From Cercis canadensis (taxonomy: Eukaryota; Streptophyta; Magnoliopsida; Fabales; Fabaceae), in assembly GCA_003255065.1 (NCBI GenBank), contig QAOA01007223.1, forward strand, positions 141,317 through 205,316: a DNA stretch of 64,000 bases, given 5' to 3'. Positions 32,558 through 44,003 of this stretch are shown one piece after another (positions within the stretch are counted from its first letter, which is position 1; every line of letters starts with the position of its first letter). The position numbers and the translations under genes were made by a program. The notes beneath the pieces were generated by a model. That model was not told the DNA's origin. It was given only the letters and a program-made list of their open reading frames with translations, and made no database searches.

Positions 32558-33246
32558 TGATATGAATTTTGGCTGCCCCTTTGTGAAGATATAGACCTCC
32601 AAAATTACATGCACACCCAAATTGCCCTTAGGGCACACTTGTTCCCATGGGCCTTAGCTTTAATTGGGCTTTGGTTTGGGCTCATTTGGACTTGTCATGA
32701 GGAAGTTAGGCCCATTTAAGTGCCAATAGGTTTCTGGAACCATCAACCAACTTCGACCGCAAATAAGACCATCTTCAATAAGAAATCTGGTGAACCGGTC
32801 TTCATAACAATTGAAGCTCTATCTGTTATCTTTCCAATGGTACCAGTTTATATCTACAGCTCAAGTTATGGCCCAAACACTGCAAGTAGGTCAGGATCCT
32901 GCGATAGCATGTCTTCTCTGGCTTCCAGGCTGCATATGACCTTCTGGACGTCCGAATTGGCCTTGGAGCCCTGAATGAAAATTGTAGATAATTCTCTCAT
33001 CTTTCTTACAAGGTATGACTCAAAATTTTTAGACATATAGAACTCAAGATATGCACGAAACACAGAGCAGCATAAAATGCTCAGTATTGCTGAAAATTAC
33101 AATTAGGCACAAATGGATCCAAAGTCATCAAATGAGGTCCAGGTCCAAAGTCATCAAATGAGGTCCAGGTCTACTCAATTAAGCCCAAAAGAGGTTTAAA
33201 AGACTAAATATGAGGGATAACTATTGTATAAAAAGTGTGTTCATCA
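32558..33246 (-). mobile_element. solo LTR, Athila-type, copy 1
   Basis: The unit is 689 bp, minus-strand TGATGAACAC...ATCA, with TATACAATAG near its start. It is a close copy of 57,529-58,206. Its inner part (for example CATGCAGT, ATATGTCATATGGAC-like and CCATTGGAAAGCTAA-like words) also resembles the 5' LTR of the Athila element at 58,273, giving the family. No 5-bp target duplication is seen. It carries a 28-bp tandem duplication at 33,118-33,173 (AAAGTCATCAAATGAGGTCC). Confidence 0.7.
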
Positions 33247-33669
33247 ATGGTCATAACACCAGATTTGAGAGAATATCTCAATTGGAGAGAAAATCTCTCT
33301 ACTTTGAAAACTTTCCTTATTTAGAACTTGTTTCCCTTTTATAATGCTGATATTCCTCTTATTTTAATTTCTCTAATGGGCTTCCTTCCAATGTCTCTGA
33401 TAAAGTCCACTAACTAGTCCCATGGACTGGGTTTCAAACTTGGATAAATCCACAAACTTTTTCCTTGAGATTTCCATATCAACATCACTAGTGTAGAATT
33501 AGTACTTGTACATGAGCTGGTTCTTTTGATATGGAAACTGTATACGCTTTAGACCTAATTGCATCACTTTAACCTATTACTAAAATAGCCATTTGAGCAC
33601 ATATAGGTTAATGATAGATAAAGCTATTTGTTATCATCAAAACTAGGGTTAGAGAACTGTGGGCCAACA
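33247..33669 (-). mobile_element. Sirevirus-like copia 3' LTR, truncated
   Basis: Minus strand starts TGTTGGCCCACAG right after a GGGGGAGAT polypurine tract and has GTTTTGATGATAACAAAT shortly inside, both hallmarks of Sirevirus LTRs. TATAAAAG lies at 33,343-33,336. Homology ends at 33,247, where the solo LTR abuts, so the LTR's remainder is lost. Confidence 0.7.
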
Positions 33670-33698
33670 ATCTCCCCCATTTTTTATGATGACAAATG
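33624..33698. repeat. inverted repeat bracketing the Sirevirus polypurine tract
   Basis: The plus-strand words CTATTTGTTATCATCAAAAC (33,624-33,643, inside the LTR) and TTTTTATGATGACAAATG (33,681-33,698, upstream of the tract) are near reverse complements. The polypurine tract (minus AAAAAATGGGGGAGAT, 33,670-33,686) and the LTR start lie between or next to them. Confidence 0.65.
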
Positions 33699-34169
33699 CC
33701 TAGAATGATCTTCCCCTAAAAATATAGCTCTGAAACTAGTTTTAAAACTAGTTCAGAAAGTAGTTTTCACAAAGAAGTTTCTTAACGTAGGGGTTTTCCA
33801 AAAACTTTTTAAGTATAGTTTAATCAAACTATCTCAAATATCACATCAGACATAATTAAAGCATAAAAATAATTATATATTGAAATAGATAATCTTTTGA
33901 TCTTTTCAAACTTTCTCTCCCTTTTGTCATAGTAAAAAAAGAGCATGAGAAAGAAATTGATGCCTAGAAATTGGTTCCTCCAGAAAATACATAGTACACA
34001 AAGTATAGGCAAGAACACAGTCTTATCAGCAAATTGCAAATCTCATGGAATGCACAAATGTTTACGGTACAAACCAAGAGGACTAAAAAATTCAAGTCAA
34101 AATAACAAAATCCTAGAGTTAAATAGTTTTAAATGGCATTATAGACAAAGCAGTTAGAGGATTTGGCCT
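33699..34169. other. gene-free Sirevirus 3' region
   Basis: AT-rich sequence between the polypurine tract and the remnant ORF. No domain on either strand. Confidence 0.45.
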
Positions 34170-35285
34170 TTAAATCAACAAGCTCTTTCTCTGCATCAGC
34201 AAGCCTTTCTTTAGCAGTAGCTAGGTTCAGTTTGGTTTTTGCCAATGCAGCTTCCATAGCAACAAGTCTAGTTGAGAACTAGATTATTTGAGTTTGTTGG
34301 AAGTTCAATCTCTGACCCATTTGGTTTGTCAGCTCAACGAGATTTACTTCTTTCAACCATTAAGTGTAATCCACAACCTAAGAGGGTGTTGCTGGTTTCT
34401 TATCAGAGCTAGTTTTCTGCATTTTAGAAGTAGCTGAGGAGGTTGTTATTTTTCTCTTGGATCCAGAGAGCTACTTCACATGAGAGGGGTTGCTAGAATC
34501 CTAAAGAGGTATAAACTAGGTTACCTGATTGTCAAATAGCTTGGCAGGGGTTCATCCTGGAATTGAGTTAAGTTGACATTAAAATGCATGCATATTCTAG
34601 CAATTAGCCTGCCATAAGGCAATTCAGCCTTCTCGTGGTTCCTCCAACTGTCCATGCCATGAAATTGATAATAAGTTTCGGTAGGTTTAAAGGTAATAAC
34701 TATTTGATATGGCAAATGAGGTATAGGGGTGAAAAACTTAGATTGGCTACATGCTCTAGCAAGAAAATTAATGGTGACAAATTTTGGCTAGGGTGCAAGT
34801 TACTGAGTTCATGCAGTGTATAGTGGGTATAGTACCCTCTTTATTTTCATGAAAATCATAAAGGGAGTCCATGACCTCAGCAAGGGGAACAAAATCAGCA
34901 ACCAGGTCTTACGGATGTATCTCTCATCACCAATAGCGGGTACATCAAACAATTGCACAAATAAATTTTCATTCAACACTATGTTAACTCCAACCACATA
35001 GGTTTTTAAATAGATATTACCAGAATCCACACCACTAAGAGGTTGAAGATAGGCATAAAAGAGCTTTACTAGTTTAGGTAGAACTGGTTCTTCAATTTCT
35101 ATAAGCTACTTCCATCCAATTGTAGCAACTGCTTTATCTATGGCTTTAGTGGTCTCAATGGTCTCTGCCTATTTCACAATAGAACCAGGAACCACCTTCC
35201 TCAAGAAGAATTTGATTTGGAAGTGCCTTTCAATGTCTCTAGATTGAAACAAGAGTAAACCTATATTTGAGTCCTTGAAAGATTC
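34170..35285 (-). pseudogene. remnant of a plant-transposon ORF beside the Sirevirus 3' LTR
   Basis: Minus-strand coding remains with many stops. 35,280-35,050 has RDIERHFQIKFFLRKVVPGS and LVKLFYAYLQPL. 35030-34809 has LKTYVVGVNIVLNENLFVQL. 34715-34521 has LPYGRLIARICMHFNVNL. This is the pattern of the putative plant transposon protein family (PF20167-like), whose function is not known. A broken coiled-coil tail follows to about 34,170. Its place between pol and the 3' LTR is where Sireviruses may carry an envelope-like ORF, so it could be that, but I cannot show it. The MULE begins at its right edge. Confidence 0.55.
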
Positions 35286-35698
35286 GGGTTTGGACAAAAT
35301 CATCCCTGAAAGATAGAAAACTACAAAATCATCCTAAACAGATTGGACATCTATAATAAAATGGTCATCCGTTAGTGAGGTCTGTTAATTGGTAATGAAA
35401 ATGTTGATGTGGCACCGTTAAGTGCTTGTGTGGCAGTTAAATGCTTACATGACATTGTAATTTTTCATTCAAGCATATGACGTGGATTAATTTTTTTAAA
35501 AAAACCGGCACACTTGATTTATGCTCCATGCAGCGTCGTTTGGTTATGTCTTGATTTGGTCATTTGTATCATCTTCCTTGATGAATGTTGTTCTCTGAAG
35601 TGTCTTCAATATGAACCCTAACCCCCATCCTCAGTAACTTAAAGAAGATATTGGCCTTCTATTTGTGAAGCACATCGGAGAGAACCCAATTGGCTTTA
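35286..35698 (+). repeat. left terminal inverted repeat of the MULE
   Basis: From CATCCGTTAGTGAGGTCTG at 35,366 onward it matches the reverse complement of 45,097-44,750 for about 330 bp, with landmarks GGCACCGTTAAGTGCTTG, ATATGACGTGGATTAAT, CTTGATTTATGCTCCATGCA and ATGAACCCTAACCCCCATCC. The outer 80 bp (35,286-35,365) has no partner at the right end. Confidence 0.85.
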
Positions 35699-35910
35699 CT
35701 GTGGTGTTGATCAAAGAAACTTCGCCTCTTGGTCGTTTTCCTTCCTTTCACCGTAACCAATTCTAACAATTTGAAGACCATCTAAACATCAGAGAGAATT
35801 ACCCAAGCAGCTGCACTGTGGTGTTGATGACAGAAACTTCCGCTCTTGGTCGTCTTCCTCCCTCTCACCGTAACCTAACTCCCAATTTGAAGACCATTTG
35901 AACAGGCAAG
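35669..35910 (+). repeat. imperfect tandem duplication of about 115 bp inside the MULE
   Basis: Two copies share GGAGAGAACCCAATTGGCTT-like or GAGAGAATTACCCAAGCAGC-like starts, then CTGTGGTGTTGAT, CTCTTGGTCGT, CACCGTAACC and AATTTGAAGACCAT. The first overlaps the inner end of the left TIR. Confidence 0.65.
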
Positions 35911-37307
35911 TCCACCTAGACCTGGGATTTTGATTCAAAGCTCTTCAATTGCTTTCTGAGTAAGCATTATTTTCTCTTAACTAACTCTTTTCATGTTATT
36001 TTATTGTGAATGAAAACATGTAAAATTAGTTCTATAAAATTGCATATAATCAGATTGAAATGGCTGGAATGAAATAATAAGAAATTATCTGACACAATGA
36101 ATGAAAGCATGTAAAATTAATGCCCTAAAATTGCAATGTTATTTATGATATGATATTTAACACAGCAAAACATCTTTTACACTATATATTTTGGCTTGAA
36201 CGCATGGATCTAAAAACTAAATTTCTAGATGTCATCAAACATGTGTTGAGTAAAAACACGAAAAATGAAGTGGGTAAAAATTGATTAATTATTAGGAGTG
36301 ATGGACTGAAAACCTTTTACTTTTCCATTTCAGTAATTGAAGATTAATTAACATAATAATAGACAGAAACTGGAATTCTTCTCTAATAATTTACTTCATT
36401 ATATTGGACAAGTGCAAGATGGTGTCTATAACTATTCTACTTAAAACTCCCAGTGATTTAAAAGTAGGCATGTTTGTTTAGTTGGACATAAGGAAAAGTA
36501 ACATTGATATCAAACATGATGATCCTTATAAGCTAGGCAAGTGTTATTATGGTGTTGGTCATAGATTATCATTACTAACACCCTCTTCTTTTTTAACTAT
36601 AATTAATCAAGGCCCCATATGCCCACTAAGTCACATAGGCAGCCAACCATAATCCAACAAACTCTTCTGTCTCATTCTTCATTTTGATCATAATGAAGTA
36701 GCTTTGCTTCATACACGTCATCGTATTAAAGCGATAAGGCTTTACATTTAACAATTATTTTGTACCAAAAATCATTGAAACATAGCTGCAAAACATATGG
36801 GAGATGCATTGTAGAAAAGAACTTGCGTGCTTAAATTATTTTGTTTACCTTTTTAAACTACATACATCAATAAATACAAAGCTTTTAGTTGTCAATTAGA
36901 TTTCATTAGGTTTAAAAGTAAAGCAACTTGGTTGTTATACTCTGTAATCTAAAAATTGAATGGAAAAAATATTTTGAATGTGGTTAGAAGGCAGCTTGGC
37001 TCACACTAGGATATTGATCCAGTATAGTTTTCCCCTTACACTGCACATTTTGGTAGGTGCTTTCATTATAAGTTAGAAGATTTTGCTTCAATATTATGAG
37101 GAAGTCATCAAACATGCTGTGTAATCAGATGTATTGTTGATTCTTATTGGTGCTATTTGTTTGTGATATGAACAACTAGCAAAATAACTTTTGGTGGAAG
37201 TGGTTTAATAATAGTAAAGCTTCTTAATGACTGGATGACAAGCACCATCTTGAAATGTTATGTTTAGACAGTAATTAACGATGGCCCCTAACTTAGTTGA
37301 ACTGTAG
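35911..37307. other. MULE interior without recognised gene
   Basis: AT-rich sequence. The word TGGACAAGTGCAAGATGGTG at 36,408 and others suggest transcribed or captured sequence, but no reading frame is convincing on either strand. Confidence 0.4.
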
Positions 37308-37599
37308 GGGGTCAATGATTATAGTGAGCATCCACCTTCTGACTGTGATACACATGCACTAGAGCAGTTGAAAGAAGATAATCGTGAGTCGAAGGAAAGG
37401 TATCTTGCAATGTGAAACTATATTTTCCTACTTGCCTACTCCATGTTGGTTGCTTTGTTGGACTTAAATAATTTTAACCCTTATGTTCTTTTGGATTCTG
37501 TTTGGTAATAGATTGGAAAAAAAGGAGGGAGAAATTACTGGGAAATTATTGGAGGATTTGCAGTTCGAGAGAGGCAGTTGTAAATCTCTTGAATCTCAA
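37308..37599 (+). pseudogene. two captured coiled-coil exons inside the MULE
   Basis: Exon a (37,308-37,399) follows CTGTAG and ends AAAG before GTATCT. Exon b (37,512-37,599) follows GGTAATAG and ends CTCAA before GTTTGG. Joined at these splice sites they read without a stop: GVNDYSEHPPSDCDTHALEQ, then a Lys/Glu-rich helix with KERLEKKEGEITGKLLEDLQ, then RGSCKSLESQ. The predicted product is a coiled coil; the parent gene is not recognised. Position inside a MULE, plus strand, with intact intron borders, fits a Pack-MULE-style capture of genomic gene sequence. A shared ancestral MULE gene is the alternative. Confidence 0.55.
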
Positions 37600-38494
37600 G
37601 TTTGGCCCGTGATAATTTATCTTCACCATGTTTGCTTGAAAAACAAAATATCTTTAATTGATGATAGGTCTGTTTGGTTATTACATGAAGATGATGTTCT
37701 TCTAAGAAACTTCTATGCTATTGAAATCTTTGTGTTGTCTCTTACTTTCACTATTTCACTTTCCTTGGGTTTCATCTAGTTGCTCTTGTAACAAGTGTCT
37801 GTCATTGAGAGGACTAGTTTCTAATTTATGAGTGGATGTGAATCAAAAATGGGAAATATGTATCATTCCTTAATGAATTATGTAGGTCATAAATATGTTT
37901 AATACTTTTTCAAACTTATACATATTTCTTAAGGAGGTTGTTTGAACTTTATCTGCTTTAGGCAGCGGAAGAGAATATTTATTTTTGGGGTAGGACATTA
38001 TTATACAGTTCTATGATCAATTTATTTAATAATTATTTTAAACGTTTGTGAAAAATATTTTATACATAGAAGCCTTTTTCCAAGAATATTACAAAAGGCA
38101 TGCTGAAGTTAGCATACTAAATTGGTTTCTTTTCTTTTTTAAGATTAAGTTCACTAAGTTGTTTTTATGAACAAATTACACAGAAAAATATTTAGTAAGC
38201 AATATATCATATTGAATATAAATGCTTTATCAACAAAGCATAATGTAAATGAAAGTAAAGACAAAATAATTTAACCAAAAAAGGTAAGAGACACCAAAAA
38301 ATTGATTCTTTTAGTAGTAAAAAGGTCGAATAGTACAATTTTGAAATAAGTTAAAAGAATGAAAGTACATGGACAAAAAAAAAATATTTGATCTAAAGTT
38401 TTTGGGCATGAACATGAGTATTGAGTAGTAAAAACCCAATTGCCATTTGTTTCCTACTAGTACTTTTTTTTTTTTTTTTATAGTAACTAGTTTT
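37600..38494. other. gene-free MULE interior
   Basis: AT-rich, with poly(A) and poly(T) runs (38,373; 38,465). I see nothing else supportable before the transposase gene. Confidence 0.4.
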
Positions 38495-41400
38495 GAAAAT
38501 GCTACAATGTTTAAATTCTTATTTTTTTGACTGTAACAACAGCATGACCTATTATATTAATCTCTTGTTTCACCATGGGGGTCAATTGGGAGATGATGTT
38601 TGTTTGAGATATATAGGGGGTGAGGAAGATGTTTGGGATATAGATGTTGATCTTGTTTCCATCCCTGTAATTGATGAGATGTTAAAAGAACATGGTTATC
38701 ATGATTACATAGAGTGTTTTTGGTTAATCCCGGGTGTTAATATGAGAGAATGGCTCAGGCCGTTAAAGGGGGATCTAGATATTATTGAGTTGATAGGTGT
38801 AGCTTTAAAGACTACAGAAATAGAGTTTTTTTTTTGTGCATCTAGTAATAGAAGATCCTGTGATATTGAATGAGCCAATACCTATTGATTGCACGGGTGA
38901 AGAGAATGATGATAAGGATGATGATATTGAGCACATTGATTCAGAATATATGGAAGAAGTTCTAGGTAACGAGAACTTCCAAGACTTAAGTGATGAGGGT
39001 GATGAAGACGATAATGACAATGAAGGTGAAGGTAAATTTAAAGATGAAGAATATTATAATGGTGATCCAGGTGATTATTCTTATGACATTAACTCAGATG
39101 ATGATAGTGCAAATGACAGTCCATATATGGCAGCACCAAATGACTTTGTGGGTCATGATGACAATCAGGTCTTTGTGGAAAACACTGAGCTACAGGTATA
39201 GGAAGAAGAATAGCCACATAACATTCCTACAGTTGGGGTTGCAGCTACTCAAAATATGAAAAAAAAAAAATACAAGAGGAAGAAGAGAAAAGTAGCCTAC
39301 AAGCCTTTTAAGGTTTATGAAAATCCATTCATAGGAAAGGAGTATCATACTAAAAAATTAGACATAGCACCAGAGGACACTGAAGATGAAGAGAAGCAGC
39401 AGCAAGTGAATCCATACTTCAACAAGGAGGCTGCATTTAGGGAGGTGCACTTTGAGCTGGGCATGGAGTTCGCAACATTTGTTGTCTTTAAAAATGCTCT
39501 AAAAGACTATACAGTTCATTTGGGAATAGAGGTTTACTAGACTAAGAATGATAAAAGTAGAGTTAGGGCTGTGTGCAAAGAAGATTGTCCATGGGAGATT
39601 CTTTGTTCATATAGTAATCATACAAGAAGTTTTCAAATTAAGACATTTTCCCCAAATCACACTTGTCCTAGGCAAACAACAAATAAACAAGCAAATAGGG
39701 CATAAATATCTAACAAGTTAGTGCCCTTCCTAATATCACAACCAAGGATGACGATCAAAGATGCATGGAAGATTTTGAAAGAGAACTATGAAGTCGAAGT
39801 GTGTGAAATGAAGGTTTATAGAACTCTAAAAATTGCAAGAGATTATGTTGAAGGTTCTGAGAAAGCTCAATATGCCAAGTTTTGAGATTATGCACAAGAA
39901 CTTAGAAGATGCAACCCAAACTCTTCTGTCTTAGTGGGGGTGGACAGATTTTCACCTCAGTCACCCCCTATTTTTAAAAAAATTCTATGTCTATTTGGAT
40001 GCACGTAAGAAGGGATTTATGAGTAATTATAGACCCTTGATTGGGTTGGATGGTTGTTTTTTAAAAGGCTATTATGAGAGAACATTGTTGGCAACTGTAG
40101 CACGAGATGGAAACAAGTCATTTTATCCAATTGCATATGCAATTGTAGATTTGGAGACCAAAGAGACTTGGTCCTGGTTCTTGACCCTTTTGATTGAAGA
40201 TCTTGGTCATCTAAGAGAATATGGATACAATTTTATTTTCGACCAACAAAAGGTATAACTTTGCAATTTTGTGTCATTTCTTTTGATGTATTCGTTGAAT
40301 GACTTAGTGCTAAATAACCTAGTTTTGTTCATATTGTAGGGACTAGTTCTAGCCATGAAACAATTGATGCATGGTGTGCCACATAGATTCTACATGAGAC
40401 ATGTGTGGGCCAATTTCTCAAGGAGGTGGAAAGATATTAATCTGAGGAAATTGGTCTGGTTGCTGCAAAGTCACACACAATGCAAGAGTGGGAGAAGCAC
40501 CCACTCAATATTCATGCAATCAATAAGCATGTAACAACTTGGTTAAGGCTAAAAGAACCAAGAGCTTAGACTAGATCTGCCTTCAATTCTTATACAAAAT
40601 CTCAAAATTGTATTAACATGTGTGAACAATTTAATTCTAAGATTGTAAAGTATAGAGGGAAAACAATCCTAACAATGACAGAAGGCATTAAAGGCTACAT
40701 ACTGAGGAAGAGGATGAGCATGAAGGAGAAGATTGAAAAGTAAAGATGTGTAATTTGTCCTAAGGCCCATAGCAAGCTTGACAAAGACAGGAAAGATAGT
40801 AAATTTGGACTCCAACATGGGTAGGGGACTCTGATTACAACAAATTTGAGGTTATGTATAGACCCCTCAACAAGGCAGTGGTTGACTTGCATACAAGAAG
40901 TTGTTCTTGTAGAGAATGAGACTTAATTGATATTCCCTGCAAGCATGCTTGTGTAGCTTTGGCTAGGAAAGGAAGACCAGCAAAGGAATATGTGCATGAA
41001 TGGTACTCAACAGCAATATGGCAATAAGCATATGAGCCATATCTAGGGGTTGTACCATGTGAAGAATATTGGGCTCAAATGGGCCTTGAGGCAGTCCAGC
41101 CATCACCTCTTAAGAGAGGCTCGGGAAGGCCTAAAACACAAAGAAAAAAAATCCAACAATCCCCCTGAAACTCTAAGCGCTGCCAAACTTAAAAAGAAAA
41201 TATGAGGATATTAAATGTAAAAAATGTGGCCATCTTGGTCACAATACAAGAACATGCAAGGATGATCCTATGAAGACAAAGAGAATGAAGAAGACAACAA
41301 AAGAAACAAGGCAGCTAGTCCATTCATCTCAATTGGAATCTCAATCACAAGCCCCACCTATCTCTTCACAAGAAACAATTGAACCTGGGCCCCGACCTAA

Positions 41401-41748
41401 ACTGTCAATTAGGAGGAATGTAAGATAATGTTACATTTCTGGTGAAATTATTTTATTCTTGCATGAAACATTCCCAGGAATATACAATTTTAGGGGTTCA
41501 ATGCACAACATGACTTGTATGTAATTTGTCCATAACTATTAGTGTCATTGTTTCAGGTGCAACCACAGCAGCACATTCATAGGGTCCACACTCAACCTCA
41601 AGAGGAAGGTATATCAACGCAGACAAGAAGGCAACCTTTTGTTAGTAGAGAAACCCTCCAGGCAACGACCGAAGTCAATAGAAGGAGGTTTTCTTTCATG
41701 CTTTCTTCAGATGGACAACCAGGCTCTAGTGGGAGCAAGCAAAATTGA
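38495..41748 (+). pseudogene. MULE transposase (MuDR-type), with stops and frameshifts
   Basis: The N-terminal part (38,570-38,870) has FHHGGQLGDDVCLRYIGGEE, a PB1-like domain common in plant MULE proteins. A T-run frameshift at about 38,830 leads to an acidic Asp/Glu-rich region (38,836-39,200). The MuDR DNA-binding domain (39,420-39,700) includes FELGMEFATFVVFKNALKDY and CKEDCPWEILCS. The catalytic core (39,980-40,450) includes LIGLDGCFLKGYYERTLLA (first Asp), YPIAYAIVDLETKETWSWF and FDQQK, an intron (40,255-40,340), then GLVLAMKQLMHGVPHRFY. The SWIM zinc finger near 40,900-40,960 is CSCRE, TGA, DLIDIPCKHAC. A zinc knuckle at about 41,217 reads CKKCGHLGHNTRTC. The last exon (41,557-41,748) follows an intron. 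The enzyme would cut at the TIRs. Confidence 0.88.
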
Positions 41749-42120
41749 AGACCAGTTTAGGCTCATGAGCATACTTTTTAGGGATTGTTGCAGTCTCGTT
41801 TGTTCTGATTTGAACTATATTTGTTTTAGAACATGGTTCTTTTTGACATATCTGGCAACATGTCTAAATTCATAAGCAAGTATTGTGCTTTTTATTTTGG
41901 ACTTAATTTTAGTTACTTAGATACATTTCGGTTATGTGTAAGCAGCTACAATAGGCAGTGAGCTACAGAGGTTATTTATCTTGCTTTACTTTTTTGGTTT
42001 TGTAGTACTTCAAAAAGCCATGTCCATCATGTGAGATACAATTTTTTTTTTTATTTTGTTAGAATGACTGGTGACTCCTGCGAATTATGTTGATAATAAC
42101 TTTGTGGGAATTATGGTATC

Positions 42121-42515
42121 AGACTTATGCAGGTTGACTGTTGTTATTCTGGGTCTGTTTGTTTCTTTCACAATTGTGCCCGTGATATTGAAGGCATGCT
42201 TGGTTGGCTTTTTTTTTTTTTGTGGGATTTCTGGTTTTGGACTTGTGCAAGTTGGTTGTTGTTATTCTAGCTATGTCTGTTTCTTTCACTGTTATGCTAG
42301 TGTTAATATGGCTTGCTTGATTGGCTGGTTGTTTTGTGGAATTTCTGGTATTGGACTTGTGCAGGTTGGCTGTTGTTATTCTGGCTATGTCTGTTTCTTT
42401 CACTATTGTGCATGTGTTAATATGGCTTGCTTGATTGGTTGTTTGTTTTGTGGGATTTATGGTTTTGGATTTGTGCAAGTTGGCTGTTGTTATTCTGGCT
42501 TTGTTTTGTGTCCAT
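42121..42515 (+). repeat. 114-bp tandem repeat, about 3.5 copies, in-frame
   Basis: Copies start at about 42,121, 42,241, 42,355 and 42,469 (partial). Each begins ACTTGTGCAGGTTGGCTGTT and contains TATGTCTGTTTCTTTCAC and AATATGGCTTGCTTGATTGG. The unit is 114 bp (38 codons), so a Cys/Phe-rich open frame (42,071-42,637) passes through all copies. I think this is a 3' non-coding repeat of the transposase transcript rather than a gene: no Met-led homology or known domain. Confidence 0.75.
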
Positions 42516-42637
42516 GTTCTTTTAGGACAAGTAAGAATAAAAGAGATATTATATGTATTGAAGAAATGAAGAACTTATGGGGCAGTTTTTGGGAGCACAA
42601 GTGTTGTTTGATATGTAGTGCTAACTTACCATGGTGA

Positions 42638-43440
42638 ATTGTTTCTGTCATAGTGCTCCAAGTGAGAGAATGGGGAATATATTATGGACTACATTTTTAT
42701 CCATGTTTCATAAAAGTAAACAGACTTTTGGTATTTGCAGCATTTATTCAAATTTGTATGTAGAATCAGTGTTGGTTGAATTATTTAGCACTAGAACCCA
42801 GTTCATTTGTGTCTAATAGTTTATGTTTTAAGTCATTACTCAAAATGCAAATTTTGAGTCATTATTGATTATAACTGAAATAGTGACATATATTTCCCTT
42901 AATACAAAGCAGATTTGTTCTAGTAGGCCAGGAATTCAGAGAGAATAGCAAAAAACTCCAAAAGCAACAAAATGGTCAGGGTTGGCGGCACAGTAATAGA
43001 GGGAGGTTGGGCTATTGAGAACAAGCAGGAGACTAGTCATTAAAGATGATGTTTTCTTTTCATGTGTTGGAAATTGAAGGAATGTTATAAAAGTTACCAA
43101 TTTCTTATGGGTTCATTTGGTTCTTGTGTGTTGTGCAGCTCTCAGTCACTGAGATTAGTTCTATAGATGAAATAGGATGTTTGCTTATTTGGGCAATTTT
43201 TAAGGCCCTTATGACATTCTTCGTTCTTGTAATTTGTTGATTGACAAAAATTAAATGGTATATATTTTGTCAAATTGTTAGTTTCTCATTTATTAGCGCC
43301 TTTCTTTATAATGAAATTTACCGAAACTATTACATTGACTTATCATATGATGAACACGAAAATATCTAACACCAACTGACCGACAAATTTAACAATTTTA
43401 CAAGTCATTACCTAACCAATATAATTAATCTTGAAATTTA
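42638..43440. other. gene-free MULE interior between the two convergent genes
   Basis: No domain is visible. It lies between the transposase gene (plus) and the GRF-type gene (minus), so it probably holds the facing 3' ends of both transcripts. Confidence 0.45.
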
Positions 43441-43458
43441 TATCGTTATGAACTACCC

Positions 43459-44003
43459 CTATACAAGATGATTAAGCACCAAAACAACCACTAGTATGGC
43501 CAAGGCCCAGCAAATGTATTTCAATCTTCTAATTCTCTTCTCATAGTTACTGCACTTTTTTCTCATTTGTTCCAAAATTCTACTCTCATTCACCTTTGCA
43601 TTCCCCTCATCTAGCCACTGAAAAAAAATCACAACAAACAAAGGATTACTGCATTCACCATGTTTTCACTATATATTAGTAACAAATTATCTTTAATAGC
43701 TTCACCTACAAATAAGTGAACAATGCAGTTAATAATTTACACTATAAATTGGAAAAAAAAATCTCAAGAATAATACTCACTCTCCAAAATTGACACCTCC
43801 AAAAATGGACGCCCAAAATTCTTCTTAGTCCATGATGTCAGCAACAATGGCTTTTTCCTACATTGACATTCAAATGGTACTTAGTTGCTAGTGATGTTCT
43901 CTGCACTAGACCCACTACAGCTTCTAGTAGTCACACTCCAACTAACATCAAGCACATTTTGCCCATGCTTGTTTGGGTATCGACCTTCAATTTTCCCCCT
44001 CAT
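43459..44003 (-). pseudogene. GRF-type zinc-finger protein gene in the MULE, two exons
   Basis: Minus strand. ATG at 44,003 opens MRGKIEGRYPNKHGQN. After a TAA where relatives would code, the GRF zinc-finger core reads CQCRKKPLLLTSWTKKNFGR and, after a probable one-base loss near 43,795, a Cys (RCQFW). Exon 1 ends at 43,781 (GTGAGT donor). Exon 2 starts at 43,617 after TTTTTCAG with WLDEGNAKVNESRILEQMRK, a basic coiled coil, and then a hydrophobic segment (ICWALAILVVVLVL), a likely C-terminal membrane anchor. GRF zinc fingers are thought to bind nucleic acid. Opposing orientation to the transposase inside one pair of TIRs suggests a second MULE-encoded gene. Confidence 0.7.

Noticed and set aside
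38990..39259. Met/Ile-rich frame overlapping the acidic region of the MULE transposase
   Set aside because: Frame-shifted shadow of the Asp/Glu-rich coding stretch.
42125..42478. Minus-strand frame of 117 codons through the 114-bp repeat
   Set aside because: Shadow of the tandem repeat, which is open in more than one frame because its unit length is a multiple of three.
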